Assembly (NCBI GenBank): GCA_019155185.1
Contig: CM032794.1
Span: forward strand, 11,881,988-11,945,987
DNA: 64,000 nt
Direction of reading: 5' to 3'
Source: Beaufortia kweichowensis
Taxonomy: Eukaryota; Chordata; Actinopteri; Cypriniformes; Gastromyzontidae
Part shown: piece by piece, positions 31,701-59,739 of the stretch
Numbering within the stretch: the first letter of the stretch is position 1
Layout of the letters: every line of letters begins with the position of its first letter
The notes under the pieces: generated by a model
What the model saw: the letters and a program-made list of their open reading frames with translations, nothing else
Databases searched by the model: none
What the model was told of the DNA's origin: nothing
Program-made: the position numbers and the translations under genes

Positions 31701-33219
31701 AAGACTGTTGCCAGCACTTATTTGCAGTTTTCCTGCAGACCTCTCCACTACACCCTCTGACAGAACAGATGCTGCAATTAATCACAGTGAGAGTGAGAGT
31801 GTGACACAAAACCAGACTGGAGAGCCAATCACCACAGACTCGCTCATACAAATTACACAAGCATTCTTGAAATTAACTGACTGCCTACAAAATACTGTTG
31901 GAGAATTCTATTAATGCTGAACCTAATATGCACAGGCACAGATTCTTTCCCTTCTGTTTCATTTGGGTGTTTCCGTAAAGTAAATCAGCAGATAAAGACT
32001 CGCCACTGTCCTGACATGCTTATTGTGTGTTTATGATAATTAGCCTTTGTATTTCTACCTTCCCCCACAAATATTCTGGGATGAGGGCTCGGAGGTCAAC
32101 TTTAAAATGGATTGACTGAGCAAGACATTGCGCACGGCAGACTTTCATAGGGAATAAACAAAAGGAAAAACACACACTGAGATTTCTGTAGTAAATGAAG
32201 CAGTAATAATATATGCAATTCTTTTTCCTAGTAAAATGTTTGTATGTGTTGACAAAAATACAGTATATTCCCAAATCATGAAAACTTTAAGTACTGATGT
32301 CTTTATTTTAAATCTTTAATAACTAACAAGGACACATTGAGGAAATATTTTATACAAAAGTATGGCTAATATAATCTTTGAAATGAATCAATTCCTTGAA
32401 ATAAATATTTCTGATTGTTATTTTAATTGCAAACAGTGAGACACAGAGAAATATAATACAAAATTATGGCTAGTATCGTATTGATGATGGAATGCCTCTT
32501 TTAAAATGCTTTTGGGTGTCACAAACAAAACTTGTAACTTAATGCCATGGAGAAGTTTAAAAGCAGGTGGACTGAATTTATTTTACTGTCATGTTTTCAA
32601 AGCAATTGATTTTGAACTGTAAGGAAAAAAATACAAACAAATGAATTGTTGCTACTGTAACTCATAAAAAAGTAGAAAAGAGCGCTATGAGATAAAGCAG
32701 GACACTGGTCGACTCGCCAACTTCTGCATTTAAAGCCTCACATATTAAAACTTTACAACAAGAGGTATGAAAAATGTACAACTTCATTTTCTTTTACCTT
32801 TACCAATGATTCATTTACAGCTGGCACAAAATAATTTTATGTCCTTTCAATGGTAGTAATAAAAGATCTGTGTAATTGTCCACACTGTGGAGTGGGAGAT
32901 ATCATGGAATAAAAACACCTCAGTGGGTAAACCAGTAATTTAGCCTTTTTTCATAAAATTACACAAAAGAAAATAACAAAACATAACTTATTCCATAAAA
33001 CATCTGAGGTAAAGATAATTACAGAGAAAAAGGATTTTTGGAGTGCCGTTACTACACACGGGGGGAGTGAATGAGATTTTTAGGGTTTTGGCCAGAGAAA
33101 AGAACTGCCATGAACTTCTTCTGCTCTTTTCTCAGAACACATATAGCGGGTCACAGAGACGAGATAATTGAAGTGATCTGTGGAGGTCCATCCTTTGTTC
33201 TGTCCAACAAAATCTTTTT
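28731..33219. other. gene-free stretch downstream of tox3
   Basis: No exon is supported. A perfect DR1 lies at 30231-30243. The block at about 31330-31560 is non-repetitive and balanced in composition. A 120-codon frame at 31552-31914 has a hydrophobic start but no domain or splice context. The right part, 32280-33219, could include distal tox3 3' UTR if a later poly(A) site is used. Confidence 0.45.
30231..30243 (+). promoter_or_regulatory. perfect DR1 nuclear-receptor half-site pair
   Basis: AGGTCAAAGGTCA is two exact AGGTCA half-sites separated by one base, the consensus for HNF4, COUP-TF/NR2F and RXR dimers. It is immediately 5' of a CACATGTGG E-box-like sequence. The context is otherwise non-repetitive. 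Occupancy cannot be judged from sequence. Confidence 0.4.
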
Positions 33220-33934
33220 TTTATTTCCTGTTTAATAATGTGGCATGAGATATTTCACACCACTCGGTTATAAAAGCAGGATAATGTGATGAGGGTCTCC
33301 CGGTGGTGACTGTTAAACAGTTTCATCTGTGGGAATGCGAGAAGAAAATGAGGGAAAAAGAAGGTACAATTCACAACACACTGGCCGGAGAGTGCAACAG
33401 CCTTTAAAGCATGTCTCTGATGACCAGTTTAGTACCTGTGTATTGTTCAGTTCATTACGTTCCCTTTTTGGATACAGTGCCTCTTTGAGAAGTTTTGTCT
33501 GGTGGCGACAGTGAAGCCAACCTTATAAATAAAGCTGTTAAATAAAACCCATCAGGTGTTTCTGAGATCACCTCAAAATGTCTTCCCACGCCATCGCCAT
33601 CATGCTCCGGCACAGTTTAAACTCCAAAACAGAGAGAAATCAACAAAATGAACTAAATGTACAAACAAATGTCTACGGGGCACTCAAGTCTATGAACAGA
33701 CTTCCCTGTAGCTCAGCCTATCTTATAGACAAAAATATCCAGCTAAGATGCTTTGTCCTTTAAACACATATCTTATCCATCTAGAACAAAGGACAGTTAT
33801 TTGTAAAACATTCATATTTCTTACACACTTCTTAAGTGCAACTTAAAAAAGCAACCTTGTAATGATGCTTTTCAATAACAACTTCTTTCTGCTTTTCTCT
33901 TTGAATCGTGACCGTGGGTCCGAGGGGTTTTGGT
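33220..33934 (-). other. tox3: probable tox3 3' untranslated region, end uncertain
   Basis: Sequence directly after the stop must begin the 3' UTR. The first clear minus-strand AATAAA I notice is at 33220-33225 (TTTATT on the plus strand), about 710 bp after the stop, with a second candidate at 32575. Without transcript data the cleavage site is a guess and a longer UTR is quite possible. Confidence 0.35.
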
Positions 33935-48001
<14,067 letters not shown>

Positions 48002-51000
48002 CTGCAAAAGAAACAAGGAAGAAAACACTAGTTATTTCAGTTGTCTCTCTCTCTCTCTTTGTAGTCAACATTCAGAAATGACATTGGCTTTATGCAAAAA
48101 ATAGCAAATGTACATAATAATAAAATAATACCAACAATACACAACAAGTACTGCTCATTCACCTCATACATGTATATAATGCATCAAAGGGAGAGACAGG
48201 TGTAGCTTGCTGTCTGTAACAGAGAATTTATCTTTGCATTTCAAAGGTGGGGGTGAGTCACGAAGACATATTACCACAGCTAAATGACTGTGCAGACATG
48301 ATGATGGATCACTGAGTTCGTTACATGACCAGAACAGATCGTTTTGTGGGTAGGGCGGGTTATATAAAAACGAAGAAATGAGAGCAGCAAAGGTCTGTGA
48401 ATTTAATAAAAAATAATAGGCAAATTAATGGTAAGGGCATGTGAAAAGATTACGAAACTGTGCTGTTATTTAATCCTCGTCTTGTTTTTGTACAGGACAT
48501 CAATGTAGTATTTTAGAGCCTTCGTTCTAAATGGAGCTTTTCTTCGTGTATCTGTATCCCTCCAAATCAAACATGATAGAAAATTGTTGAAATGGCAGCC
48601 ATCCTATCTTTTCTTCTGAGACACAAACACACTGACAGGTAGGAACAATGGGCCAGCAAAATGAGGAATTATGGGTTAGCAGCTGGAGGGCCAGCACAGA
48701 GGGCTCTCTATAACCAGACAAATCATGCAAACACACAAGCACACACACACAAACATCAAGCAGAACATCCAGAAAAAGTCATCTCCACAACAGCCTTAAG
48801 GCCCTGATTCAACACTGCATCCAACAGCAAGCTTTTGTCTGTTTATAACACAGTGATTCTTTCAGATGTTACACAACCAGAAGAGTCGAAAAAAAAAAAG
48901 AGCTTTCTTATCTTATTGTGGAGGTGAAACAATAGCAGAAACAAATTAAGATCAGAGCAAAATGAGAAGAGCATTAATTTATTTTTCACATGCTTTGTTC
49001 TCTCTCTCTCTCTCCCTCATCTTTTTGTCTGAGTGGTTAGTATGCGAATGTAATTACCGAAGGAACTGTAGCTAATCAACTGCGAATGGTATCCATTAAT
49101 TAGTCTATGCCCTGGAGAGAGAGAAAGAGAGAGAAAGAGCAGGGGAGATGGAAAAAGAATGAACCGATATGTTAAAAGTCTAACCGGCACGCATACACGT
49201 CTACCCATGAGCAACGCAAACACACAAACACGGGCCTGACGGCAGCTGCACATCTTGGAGAGCAGGTGTTTTGGGTTGAGGAGGCTTTTTGGAGTTCTCA
49301 CCTGGTGCTATCTACACTGAAGAGGAACACACGCTCTCTCACACATTACAGCACCATGTCAGCAGTACAATGACAATGTTTTTCTGGGAATAGAAACACT
49401 GAAAAATGACCATCATTCTGTGCTCTGTTTGCTGCACCGTTGCTCTGATCTGTTGTTTCTTTTTAACCACTATTTGTTTGTGTTTTTTCTGTTGAAATAC
49501 TTATGGTGAATTGCAAATGCTGCTGCCCATATTTTTGGGGTGCCCTGTACTGACCACCTTATTGGAGAGTAATGGAAAGCAATTATAAAAGAAAGAGAAA
49601 GAGAGAAGGAGAGAGAAAGAGAAGGAGAGAGAGAGAATCACAAGGTGGATTCTCAGAAGATGGAAAAAAGTTCATGCCTCATTTCATCACTAATGTGAGT
49701 CTACATAATACAAACACTAAAGGGAATGAAAGATATGTGTGTGTGTGTGTAACAGCACTGCTCTAAGACTTAAGTTATTCATTCACACCATCACCATTCA
49801 ACCTGTTTTAAATCCCATTACCTGCCTCTCTGCCACACATCACTTACACATGCAGATCCACAACTCATGAATATTAATTCAACAAACATTACTCTTAAAC
49901 CAATAACAGAGAGGGACAAGAACTGCCCTTTTAAATCACATTTCACTTGTCAATCGTATTATTATGAATATATTTTGGTAAGCAAAAATGTATTAAACAA
50001 GGCCGCTTTTAGAAAATAGAAATATTGTAATTGAAGATAGGGTGACAGGTTCATGACAGGGTTGAATTGAGCTACACAATAATAACAAACGGTACAATTA
50101 CACAATCTAATAGGGTTGTGATCGTACATATACTTATATCAAGGTTGTGTCTTTGTGTAAAACTATTGTAACACATAACCTTAATTCTAGTGCGTTTATA
50201 AAATGTGACATTGTAAATTATACTTCAGCATGCTTGAAGATTCTGACTGGTGTTGGACTTCGATGTCCATATTAAGCAGGATTTCATAACCTTAGTGTTT
50301 ATATATTCTTATGCAAGTGTTTCCAAAGGGAAAATAAGCTATTATTACAACAGTGAATTCAATCACCACAGGGGAAGAAAAACTATATTGCAGAACTATG
50401 ACCTGACACAAACCAAACAGTAAATATTTTCTTGTGAAGACTGTGTCCGTGGCAAACAGCCTGTCTGAAGAATTACTGAAGTAATATGGTCATTATGATT
50501 AGTGAGAGAGTTGGACAAACATACTGAGGTTTGACGGTTTCTTTCAGTATAAACATATAACACATTCATTTGTTACTAATTTAAAGAAGATGGCAAATCT
50601 CAGGTTTGAGGTTCTCTATGATAAACAAATATAAATGTTTTCATAAACTTTTAAACATCAAACTGCATAACTACACACATCATCTCGCAGGAGGGGAATT
50701 TGTAAACTGACGTCTTTGCTCAGTAGGCCTACACAAAGAGCCTGAAGCAGGGCTGTTCTGATCTGCAGGAGGGATCGATCAGCAAAAGTCAGTTTAAAGC
50801 TAAAATCATTATGTGAAAATACCGCACACAGAGAGCATACAATAGTAATCTGCTTTAGACAGTCACCTCATTCTGTCTCGCATCTCTCTTTTATGCATTT
50901 TATTATTTTGTCACATCCAACTAAAATCCAGTTTTTGAAAAACAAGAGTGACAGGGAATGGATTATGAACAAATAACAAGAATTGCATTACATGATTTTT

Positions 51001-54000
51001 AGTTAGTTGGAAGTTGTTCAGCTTTCACAAACATATTGGAAAAAGAAATACCGGCACACTATTGCCAAATGAAGTTACTGTACTTACTGAGCTACAAGTG
51101 GCAACAATGAAATCTGAGAGCTACTTGAGATTTTTCCCACCAGGTGAAAAAATGGATCCATAAAACAGTCCTTGATCCTCCACCCACTGAGTTTGAAGCA
51201 CAGCAGGCATTATATCGCTGTAATGACTAAAGAGGAATGAATGCAAATTAAAATATGATAATTAAAATGTGGGATGACTTTTTTATTGGTGGAGTAAATT
51301 CAACTCAACTAATTCCTAACAATAATAATCTTTGTATGGTAACAATATTAATAATGTCATACGGGATAAGTTGCCACCTCCCACTACACCAGCTAGCATC
51401 TGTTTCTGCTCTGTAAGAGACTTGGACCAGAGAGCCGTTGTGTCTTATCTATACACCTCAGATTTATGACCCCCCCATACCTTCCTGTGCTGGAGTCATA
51501 GACCAGCTCTGCTATTTGAATCCTTACAGAGAACCTTTAAAGAAGCACTGAGTAGCTGAAGCTTCATCTCTGATCTCGCTGGTACAGCACTATTGGCTCT
51601 CTGCCACAGTAAAGCTAACACCCTAGATATAGCTTTAGAGATTCCCACAATAGAACAGAACATTCAGTTACTTACACACACACACACACATGTGGAAGTG
51701 AAGATATAGATTATATAGTAATGCCATAAAGAGGACAACAATAACATGCCCATGCATTAAACCATGTCAGTAAATTCATTGACACATTTTGCAGCATTTT
51801 TAATGAAAGATTGATGCTAATTTAATAACAAAAATACGCTATTTCATTGGTAATACATGTTACTTCATACATTAGCTAACATAATTTAACCAACTTGAAA
51901 TGTGAAAAATGTGTGATGATGTGTATGAAAGATAAAATTAACAATTAGCAATCATAAAAAATGCTTTTTAATGAGACGCTGCCTGTGAAAACCAGACTAA
52001 AGTCTCAAAAATCAAGTTATGAAATAACAAGCATCAAAGTTTGATTCCATCTATAAATATCACTATAATTTCAATCTTTGACATTACTCAATTTTTAAGA
52101 TATCAAGGTTGTAATTTCACAATGTTCTTTACATTATGTAGGAAGATTTTACGTAGAAAACAGTAAATGACAAAAAATTACTTTAGCTGAGTTTTCACAA
52201 GCACACATAATTAAGTAATGCTAACAAACTAAACCTTATTGTAAAGTGATCACTATAAAAATGATACACTCATTTTCATATTACCAAGTTCTACATAAAA
52301 GTCATTCTGCCACAGCAGTAATTTCTACTATATCCATCATCGTCTTTGCTAATCTAAAATGAATTCAAACAGCATTAGTGTGTATTTAATCTATATACTG
52401 TACATTTCTTATTTCTTATATGTTTGCAGTGGATATATTGCCTGCCAGTTTATGGGTTTCTGTAAGTCTGTGAAACACAAACTGTTAAGAGTCGACTCAT
52501 ACATCAGCTCATTATTCTGCCGAATACTCTACCATATTAAACAAATGGATCAGCCTACAGCTGCAGAGAGGAGTCTGCGTGAGGGGCCAGAGGTTATTGT
52601 CTAATTTAAATCTTGGCTCTATTCCCGGGCCAGTGCCACATTCCAATTTGAGGCTGTGTAGCCTGGCGCCACTGACAGGAGCCCTTCTGAAAACACAGTT
52701 ATGGCCGCCCTCCAGAAATGTGTCGACAACAGAGCAATCAACAGGTTGTGGAAGATTAACAGTGCAGTTGGTTTGAATTAGCCTAAATAATGAAAATGTT
52801 AAAATATTGATGACTGGTTTATAGGTTTTGTTGCCTGTTGCATTTACACACAGCTGTATGGAAATGTGGGTCTTGCTCATGTAGGAACCTTGCTCCAGGC
52901 TTCATGCTAAATAACACAAAACAAAGAATAAAATGATCAGGCATTCAATTTTTCAATACACAAGCACTCCATCTGAATGCTTTCCATATGTATCCCACTA
53001 TGTTTACACCTGAACTGTCATTTTACGCTCTGCATTTCAAAGGAAGGTAAGATTATCATTTCAGTGCTGCAGAAATTACAATACCTAATCTTCTCTATTC
53101 ACTTCTGGTCATTATGGTGACACTTTGAGAGCCCGGGAACAAAAGAGTACTAAGGATTTGCACAGATATGCCCTAAAATTATTCCACTCTTGAAGACAGG
53201 GTGACAGCAGGCAGATCAAAGAGAAACAGAAATAAAACAGGGAATTACTGGAAATGTGCCACTGCTTTTAAAGCGTTTCGTTGTGATGTGGATAGAGGGA
53301 ACTTCAATATCCAAGAAGTTTTTAAAAGACAATCATCATTTGCGTGGAGTTGTAACTACAACAACAAACATGAAACAAACCCAAAATGCATGTCAATCAC
53401 TCGGTCCCTACAAAGACAAACATCTGAACTTAACGAACCATGTACTTTACTGTAAATCAACACACATAACATCATAACTGGAAAATATGTTACAAATCAA
53501 AACATTTCAATAATTCACCACATTGCTTTTAAATAAACTGCCTTCATGTGGCTAATGAAGCATTTGTGTTTATGCAACTATTCTTGTTTACTACGGTCCA
53601 AAAAAGTACACATTATACAGCGAGAACTCTTAAAAGGGGGTCAATAACAGATCCCATATTTGAGTTGACCTCTGTTACAGGCCAAATGGAAGAAGCGCTG
53701 TACTAAAATAACACAGTGTGCGAAGCATTCCACAGGCCAACCATCATCCACAACACATGTAGCCACTGTCCACCTCCATCTGTCTTCATTAGGTCAGTGT
53801 TTGACCTGTTTCTCCGCATCTGAAGAGGTCTTCGGGGACCTTCTGTGTACTCCTAACACTGTTAGCTTGGATATTTTGAAAGCAGCAACCTCACAACAGC
53901 ATAGCTAGCCAATTTACCGCAACAGCAGGTCCGGCACAGACAATGGTGAGCAGCTAATCCGAGCCTGAGAGCAAAGAGATGGTCTGGCATGGAACGGAGC

Positions 54001-54890
54001 TCAGGATGGTGGGAAGAGAGAGATAGGCCGTGTTCATTGTCTCTTAAAAACAGAGTGAAGTGGGGTGCTGAGGAGATATAAAGAGATGCTATTTACTCAT
54101 TTATTTACACAAAAGAGATCAAGCCTTGTTTTCTGGCATGTCTCGAACACGAAATTCTGCTCTTCTGGACAGAGATCGTGCCAGTCACTGAGATTTTTAG
54201 AACATATCCATCGTTACGCTTATTAATCCTGAGGTAATGTTTACACAGGAACACTGACTTAAAACAAAGTGTTTTCCAGGAACTTAGCAAAGATAAACAA
54301 GCATACATTTGAATCACTGTAAACGAGTGTAATTTTCAGTAACATTAAAGTATAGCTGCACAGGAAGGTTTATTGCTTTTCTTCTTTGTAAAGCACAGAT
54401 TTCAAGTCCAAGCTGTTTGTTTTCGATAAAGATCTACGCTGAGCATATTCTCGCTACACAGACACTCTCGAAACCTCCAAATCGACAACACCAAAGACGC
54501 AGACGGTTTTATTTTCATTCACGTCTCCCACACATCTTGTGACTTTCCAATTAAAATCAGAGTGACTGATTGAGTATAATCGTAGCCAGAGGCATGACGT
54601 TTAAACACTGGCAGATTTGCTGTCAGTGTGGACTTGTCATGTACAACAAAGCATGTTTAAAGCATAATTGAGGCCAGATGGCTGAATCGGGTGCCAAGAC
54701 AGACAGGCAGGCCATATGCATGTCCACAGAGTATCAGTATGACTGTAATCAAGAATCGCACAAGTGTCTGTCAGACAGTCTTTTTACTCGGTGTACTGTT
54801 TCTTTAAATCAGCAGACAAGATTCATTGCACCTCATCACTGCAATCGAAGACTTCACCAAGCAATGCTTCTTTTCAATTCATTCACGTCT

Positions 54891-55171
54891 TTAAGGGGAT
54901 AGTTTACTCAAAAATAAAACTTCTGTCATTGTTGATTTATCTTCATGTCATTCAAAACCTGTATATGGCTCTTTCTTCTGTGCAAGACGCAAGCAGATAT
55001 TTTGAGAAATATCTCTGTGGTTTTGTGTCCATACAGTGGAAGTAAATGTTCTTCAGAATATCTCCTTTTTGCGTTCTGCAGAAGAAAGAAAGGCATTCAG
55101 GTTTGGAATTACACAAGTAAAGTTTGTAAATGATAAAACAATTTAAATTCTTGGGTAAACTATACTTTTAA
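54891..55171. mobile_element. inverted-repeat element copy 3 (GGGTGAACTAT family)
   Basis: The copy begins ttaaggggatagtttactca and ends ttgggtaaactatactttta. The centre keeps ctctgtggttttgtgtccat, the reverse complement of the copy 2 landmark, so the element lies in the opposite orientation or is read through its other arm. It carries several substitutions relative to copy 2. Confidence 0.8.
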
Positions 55172-57360
55172 TTTCACCAACTTCCTCTTGATCTTCAATC
55201 TGTGTTAGTATCAAGTGACTGTTTGTTGTGTCTACACTCACTACGACGCTTGGTGACCTGTCAATCACAACTGTTTTTCATTTAAACGAGGTATTATGAT
55301 GAAGTCTTTTAAAATAGAACAGTTAAAAAGACATACAGAACAAAATGACAAAGAATGACCGAGTTACGCAGTAATTTCCCATCAACAGTCAAAAACAAAC
55401 CTTTCATCCGATGACCACAGAAATGCTGGTTGACTTTTCCGCCAAGTTTCCTGAATTATGACTGACACTGAAGCAAAACATTAGCATCCCTCCATATTAC
55501 TCTTTGACAAGAATAATATTATAAACACCCTCGTAAAATCCAAATAGTCCACGTAATCCCATCTGGGTAATTCTGCAGCGAACACTCTGGCATCATTTCA
55601 GTAAACTTTTCTGCCAGTAACAGCAATCTCTGCATTAATCTCTCTCATCAAATGGACTGAACCAGCAGAACATCTGGCAGAGAGCCTTTGCCATCTCACT
55701 TTATGAATTATACAGAAATGGGATATAACATTGCACGTGTTCCAAAACATACAGGCAATGCTCTGGGGCCTAATTTATCACTGTTATTCAAGTGCTTGCT
55801 CACCTCACACTTAAAACAAAATCCTTCTAGATTCTAATTAAGCTCTAAGGTACCTCCCAAGGGTTCTGCTTTGGCAAAGAAAAGCACTTTGATTTATGTA
55901 GCACTTTGTCGTTAGCGCTTCAGGCCTGCCTGTTGCGAACACGCCAGTGATAAATATGAGCGTAGAGCAATTACTCATATTTGTTAATTAACTCCTGCTA
56001 ACAATGTTTTCCTCCACAATGTAATGAAAACACAGCAGATTGAACACAAATATGCCCCATTATTTCATGTCTCCACCTACATGCAATTAAGACGAAAATA
56101 ATTTGCTGCAGCCGAGCCCTCGCTGTGAGGGGAAACTTCACAGAATAAAGGACGTTTACCCGGTACGGGCGGCAATCATATGGAACTGATAGGTTTTAAA
56201 TGCTGTAATTAGCTCTCAACCTTGTGGCTGTCCGACTGCATCCTACTAATGTGTGAACGCATGCACTTGTGCATTACTCCAAATATCACAGCTCTCTTCT
56301 GCAGACCTTTAGCATCAGTAAGACGAAGGCCAGACATTCTCTCTCTATCGTAGAAGACAACTTAGGAATCTTTTCGAGGAACGGGGTATAAATAGACAGG
56401 ATCCTGCAACTACTGAATCGAGAACAAAGATGTTAAACACAGAGGTCTCACATGCCAAGGTGCCCTAGTGAAACCTATACGGCTAAATCAGATCCTTATA
56501 TGAACACAGCTGCCGTATTCATTGGCGAATGTAACTATACTAAAGAGACATTGTTTATACGCTCATCCAAAAAAGATTGCAATGATAACAATTCAGTCTC
56601 TCTCGCAACCAAAAGAATGTGTGGCACATAACAAAATGGCCGGTCTGCAAAGCAGTTACAGACACTGTATGTCAAACAGTATTAGCATTGGGCTCCACCC
56701 TGCCAACTAATGAGTAGCGATCATGGCCTTCTTTTACACGGCGGGAGTTAGCGAAGCTCGTGGAGATGAGGAGTACACTGAGCTCCTGTGTAAACAGAGC
56801 TTTTGAGATTCCAGTCTCCAGAGCACTGACATGTGGCTTAAGAGAGCATGAGGAGATGAATGCTCTCATACAAGGTTTATCAGGGTGACTGAGAGGGGTA
56901 ATGATCCTAAAACAATATACCATTGAGGATTTACCAAAGGCTTTTATAGAGTTTAAGACTGCAGAGTTTACTGTCCAGCAGTCCAGACGAACACATGCTA
57001 ACGCTGCAGCAACATCTGGTGACCCCTACGGAAGACACAAGTGGAAAATAATTTGCTGCCGTAAAACACATTAAACAACAGTAGGGATGTTAATAAAATG
57101 AATGGAATTGCAAAAATAGAGACCATTTTTCAAATAGGTTTTCCATAGCCATTGGTCAGAGAAACAGGTAGTCCCGCCCCAAACTTACATCACTGGTTGA
57201 GTCAATAGTGCTTAATGGAGCATGCCCGCAAATATAGAACAATACTAAAAGAGCCACGGATTCAGTGTTATTATTTTTTTGTGTGAAATTACTACTGTTT
57301 GCATATTAAATGAGGACTGGATATCATTTTTTAAACTAAAAAATGACAGTCATTTAGTAC

Positions 57361-57386
57361 ACACACATATATATATATATATATAT
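57361..57386. repeat. (AC)3(AT)10 microsatellite
   Basis: Twenty-six bases of AC passing into pure AT, inside the putative first intron. Confidence 0.95.
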
Positions 57387-59335
57387 GGCACTTTAAGATG
57401 GATTTGAAACCGAAGTGAAACGTTACAGCAAACAATCCAGCTGATTTTATTGAAAATGATTAGTAATAAAACACAGTACTGAATTAAAACAGGAATCTTA
57501 TATAAGACAGGTTTCAATCTGGGGGACATAGATGTTCTTCCCAACACAGCACAATTCATTTGACTATTTCTACACTTTCATTAGCCGTAACCTTTAAATA
57601 GTTCTGTTCTAATGCTCTAACCATTGGCTTACATAACACCTAATAATACATTTTTTCACTGTTCACTTCTCAGCTAATGGAGAGAGAATAAGAGACACAG
57701 AGATAAAGGGAGCGGGGTGTGATGATTGAGACGAGAAGCTGGGCTTCAATTTACATCATGTACTGAACAAAAGATGAGCCGGTAGGTGCGAATATTGTGT
57801 GACAGCAGATGAGCAGTAATAAATGAATCAAATGAGTTACACACCAAACAGTCCTGCTTAAAACCCTGTGATCTCTTCACTTCACATGCATTTGAAGGCA
57901 GTGTTTCCAAGTATTCGCAATGTGTATTTAAAAGTGCTGCATCTGTTTGCTGAACAGAATTGTGGAAGATCTTGTGCATGAGTGAATGTCATGTCATGGA
58001 AAACTGAAAAAAACAACACATTCATATTTGCTAAATGAAAACCACCAGACATTTTGATACAATGAGTAGTAATTCTCTTGTTAACACCACATCTGTGATA
58101 TGTCTCAGCTCAGTGAAGATCCTCCTGTAGCTCACCGGCATCAACCTTCATCAACCATAATATTCCTCTGGTCCTATTCTCAAAAACCCAACGCTCAATT
58201 TTACTCCTCCCTAAATGTATTTAAATAGAAGTTCCTCACACCCCAAAAACACACTCTCGCACACTAATACTCTCTCCACACACTCCAGATGGAGGCCAGC
58301 TGCTAAAGTCTCCAATAGAACTTTATTAGAGGCTAAACGCAACATTCAATCACACTTTAGCAGAGAGTGCAGACTGGTGTTTCTCTCCAGGATTCCTCAG
58401 AGACTTATAAAAGACCCATCAGCAATGAAGCAATCACTGTACAATTCTGGAAAGCGTCTACAAAGCATCCACTCTCCAGTTTTAATATGCATATGAAATA
58501 AATATCAGCAGCTGGCTCAGCACTGAGAGAAACCATATGGTCGGGTGGCTATGAAAAACTAACACAGCTTCATATTTTTTCGATTTCTTTCTGGTTTTGT
58601 CTTCATTCTCCTCTCTGGTGGGACCTTGTATCAAACGGAGAACACATGTCTTAATGTGTTCGAATACAAGAATACAACAAATGAATGTCTATTGCGGCAT
58701 CTTAATAAGAGGAAAATCTCCTCTGTACAGAACAGATCTGTCTGACTTTTACTGCGAGAGAAAATACGCTGTCACGGGCATGATAACAATTTCACGGTTG
58801 GTGAATCAGATAGGAAGAGCAAACGTATGAGAGGTCCTTTTCTCTCTCCTCTGTCTGTGATACAGCATCATTCCACATGCTAGTCAAATGATTAATTGCC
58901 CTGGGTTGTTCTGTCAAGCACAATTTAAATGAGTCGGCATGTCAGCACAAGCTGCCAGCCTTTGGAAATCAGTGCCCTTGGAGCAATGCGATGCTATAGA
59001 ACAAAACCACGTTCCTGTTCTGCCTCGGGCATAAAAGCTTACACCCACTGTAACAGAGTCCAAAATAAACAGCAGAGCATTATTTTTAGAATCTTATTTC
59101 GGTGAAGTGGTAATGTAAACACAATACGAACCAAATCCAATAACAAAGATGCAAAAAGATGGCAGAGTGAGAAAAAGAAGAAATGAAAAGAGAGCAAGAG
59201 AGAAAGAGAGCCAAAGTGTACAAGGCCTGACGTTTTATTTAACATAAATTACAGAGAATTACATTCCCATGCAAAACAAAGGGTCTTCTTTCTTATCAGT
59301 CTAATGCACCCCTATAAAGGATCCAATTAAAATCC

Positions 59336-59366
<31 letters not shown>

Positions 59367-59406
59367 GAGAGAGAGAGAGAGAGAGAGTGAGAGAGAGAGA
59401 GAGAGA
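59336..59406. repeat. (GA)n microsatellite with two GT interruptions
   Basis: 71 bp of GA broken twice by gtga units. Confidence 0.96.
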
Positions 59407-59613
59407 CTTTTCAATTTGAGTTCTGGATTAAAAGACATTTAAAAGTTACCCAGTTTCAGTGTGTGACGGTGGAGGAGGGCTTACCCACAGTATCACTAAC
59501 CGATGACCTTTTAAAGCTAATGGCAAACATACATTATTCTCTGATTTCCATAAGACTGTTAGTAGGTGCATTTTCACCTTTTGGGTTTAAATATCCAACA
59601 GAATGTAAAGACC

Positions 59614-59616
<3 letters not shown>

Positions 59617-59651
<35 letters not shown>

Positions 59652-59665
59652 AGAGAGAGAGAGAG

Positions 59666-59739
<74 letters not shown>
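59617..59739. repeat. (GA)n microsatellite with cagaga and gcgaga interruptions
   Basis: 123 bp of GA with interruptions near 59651, 59667 and 59732, about 210 bp after the previous GA array. The spurious Glu-Arg frame across it at 59463-59867 is not a gene. Confidence 0.96.

Noticed and set aside
31552..31914. 120-codon plus-strand frame with a hydrophobic N-terminal part
   Set aside because: The apparent signal peptide is coded by CT-rich DNA; no recognisable mature protein or cysteine pattern; start not in a convincing context. A conserved non-coding origin is as likely.
48180..48215. cttgctgt on the plus strand as a possible reverse complement of the tox3 start-exon end
   Set aside because: The adjoining bases do not read as the conserved GYYGYSK-type segment and there is no donor.
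52512..52880. 122-codon minus-strand frame in the putative first intron
   Set aside because: No motif or plausible splice pair; overlaps an enhancer-like block whose base composition alone could keep the frame open.
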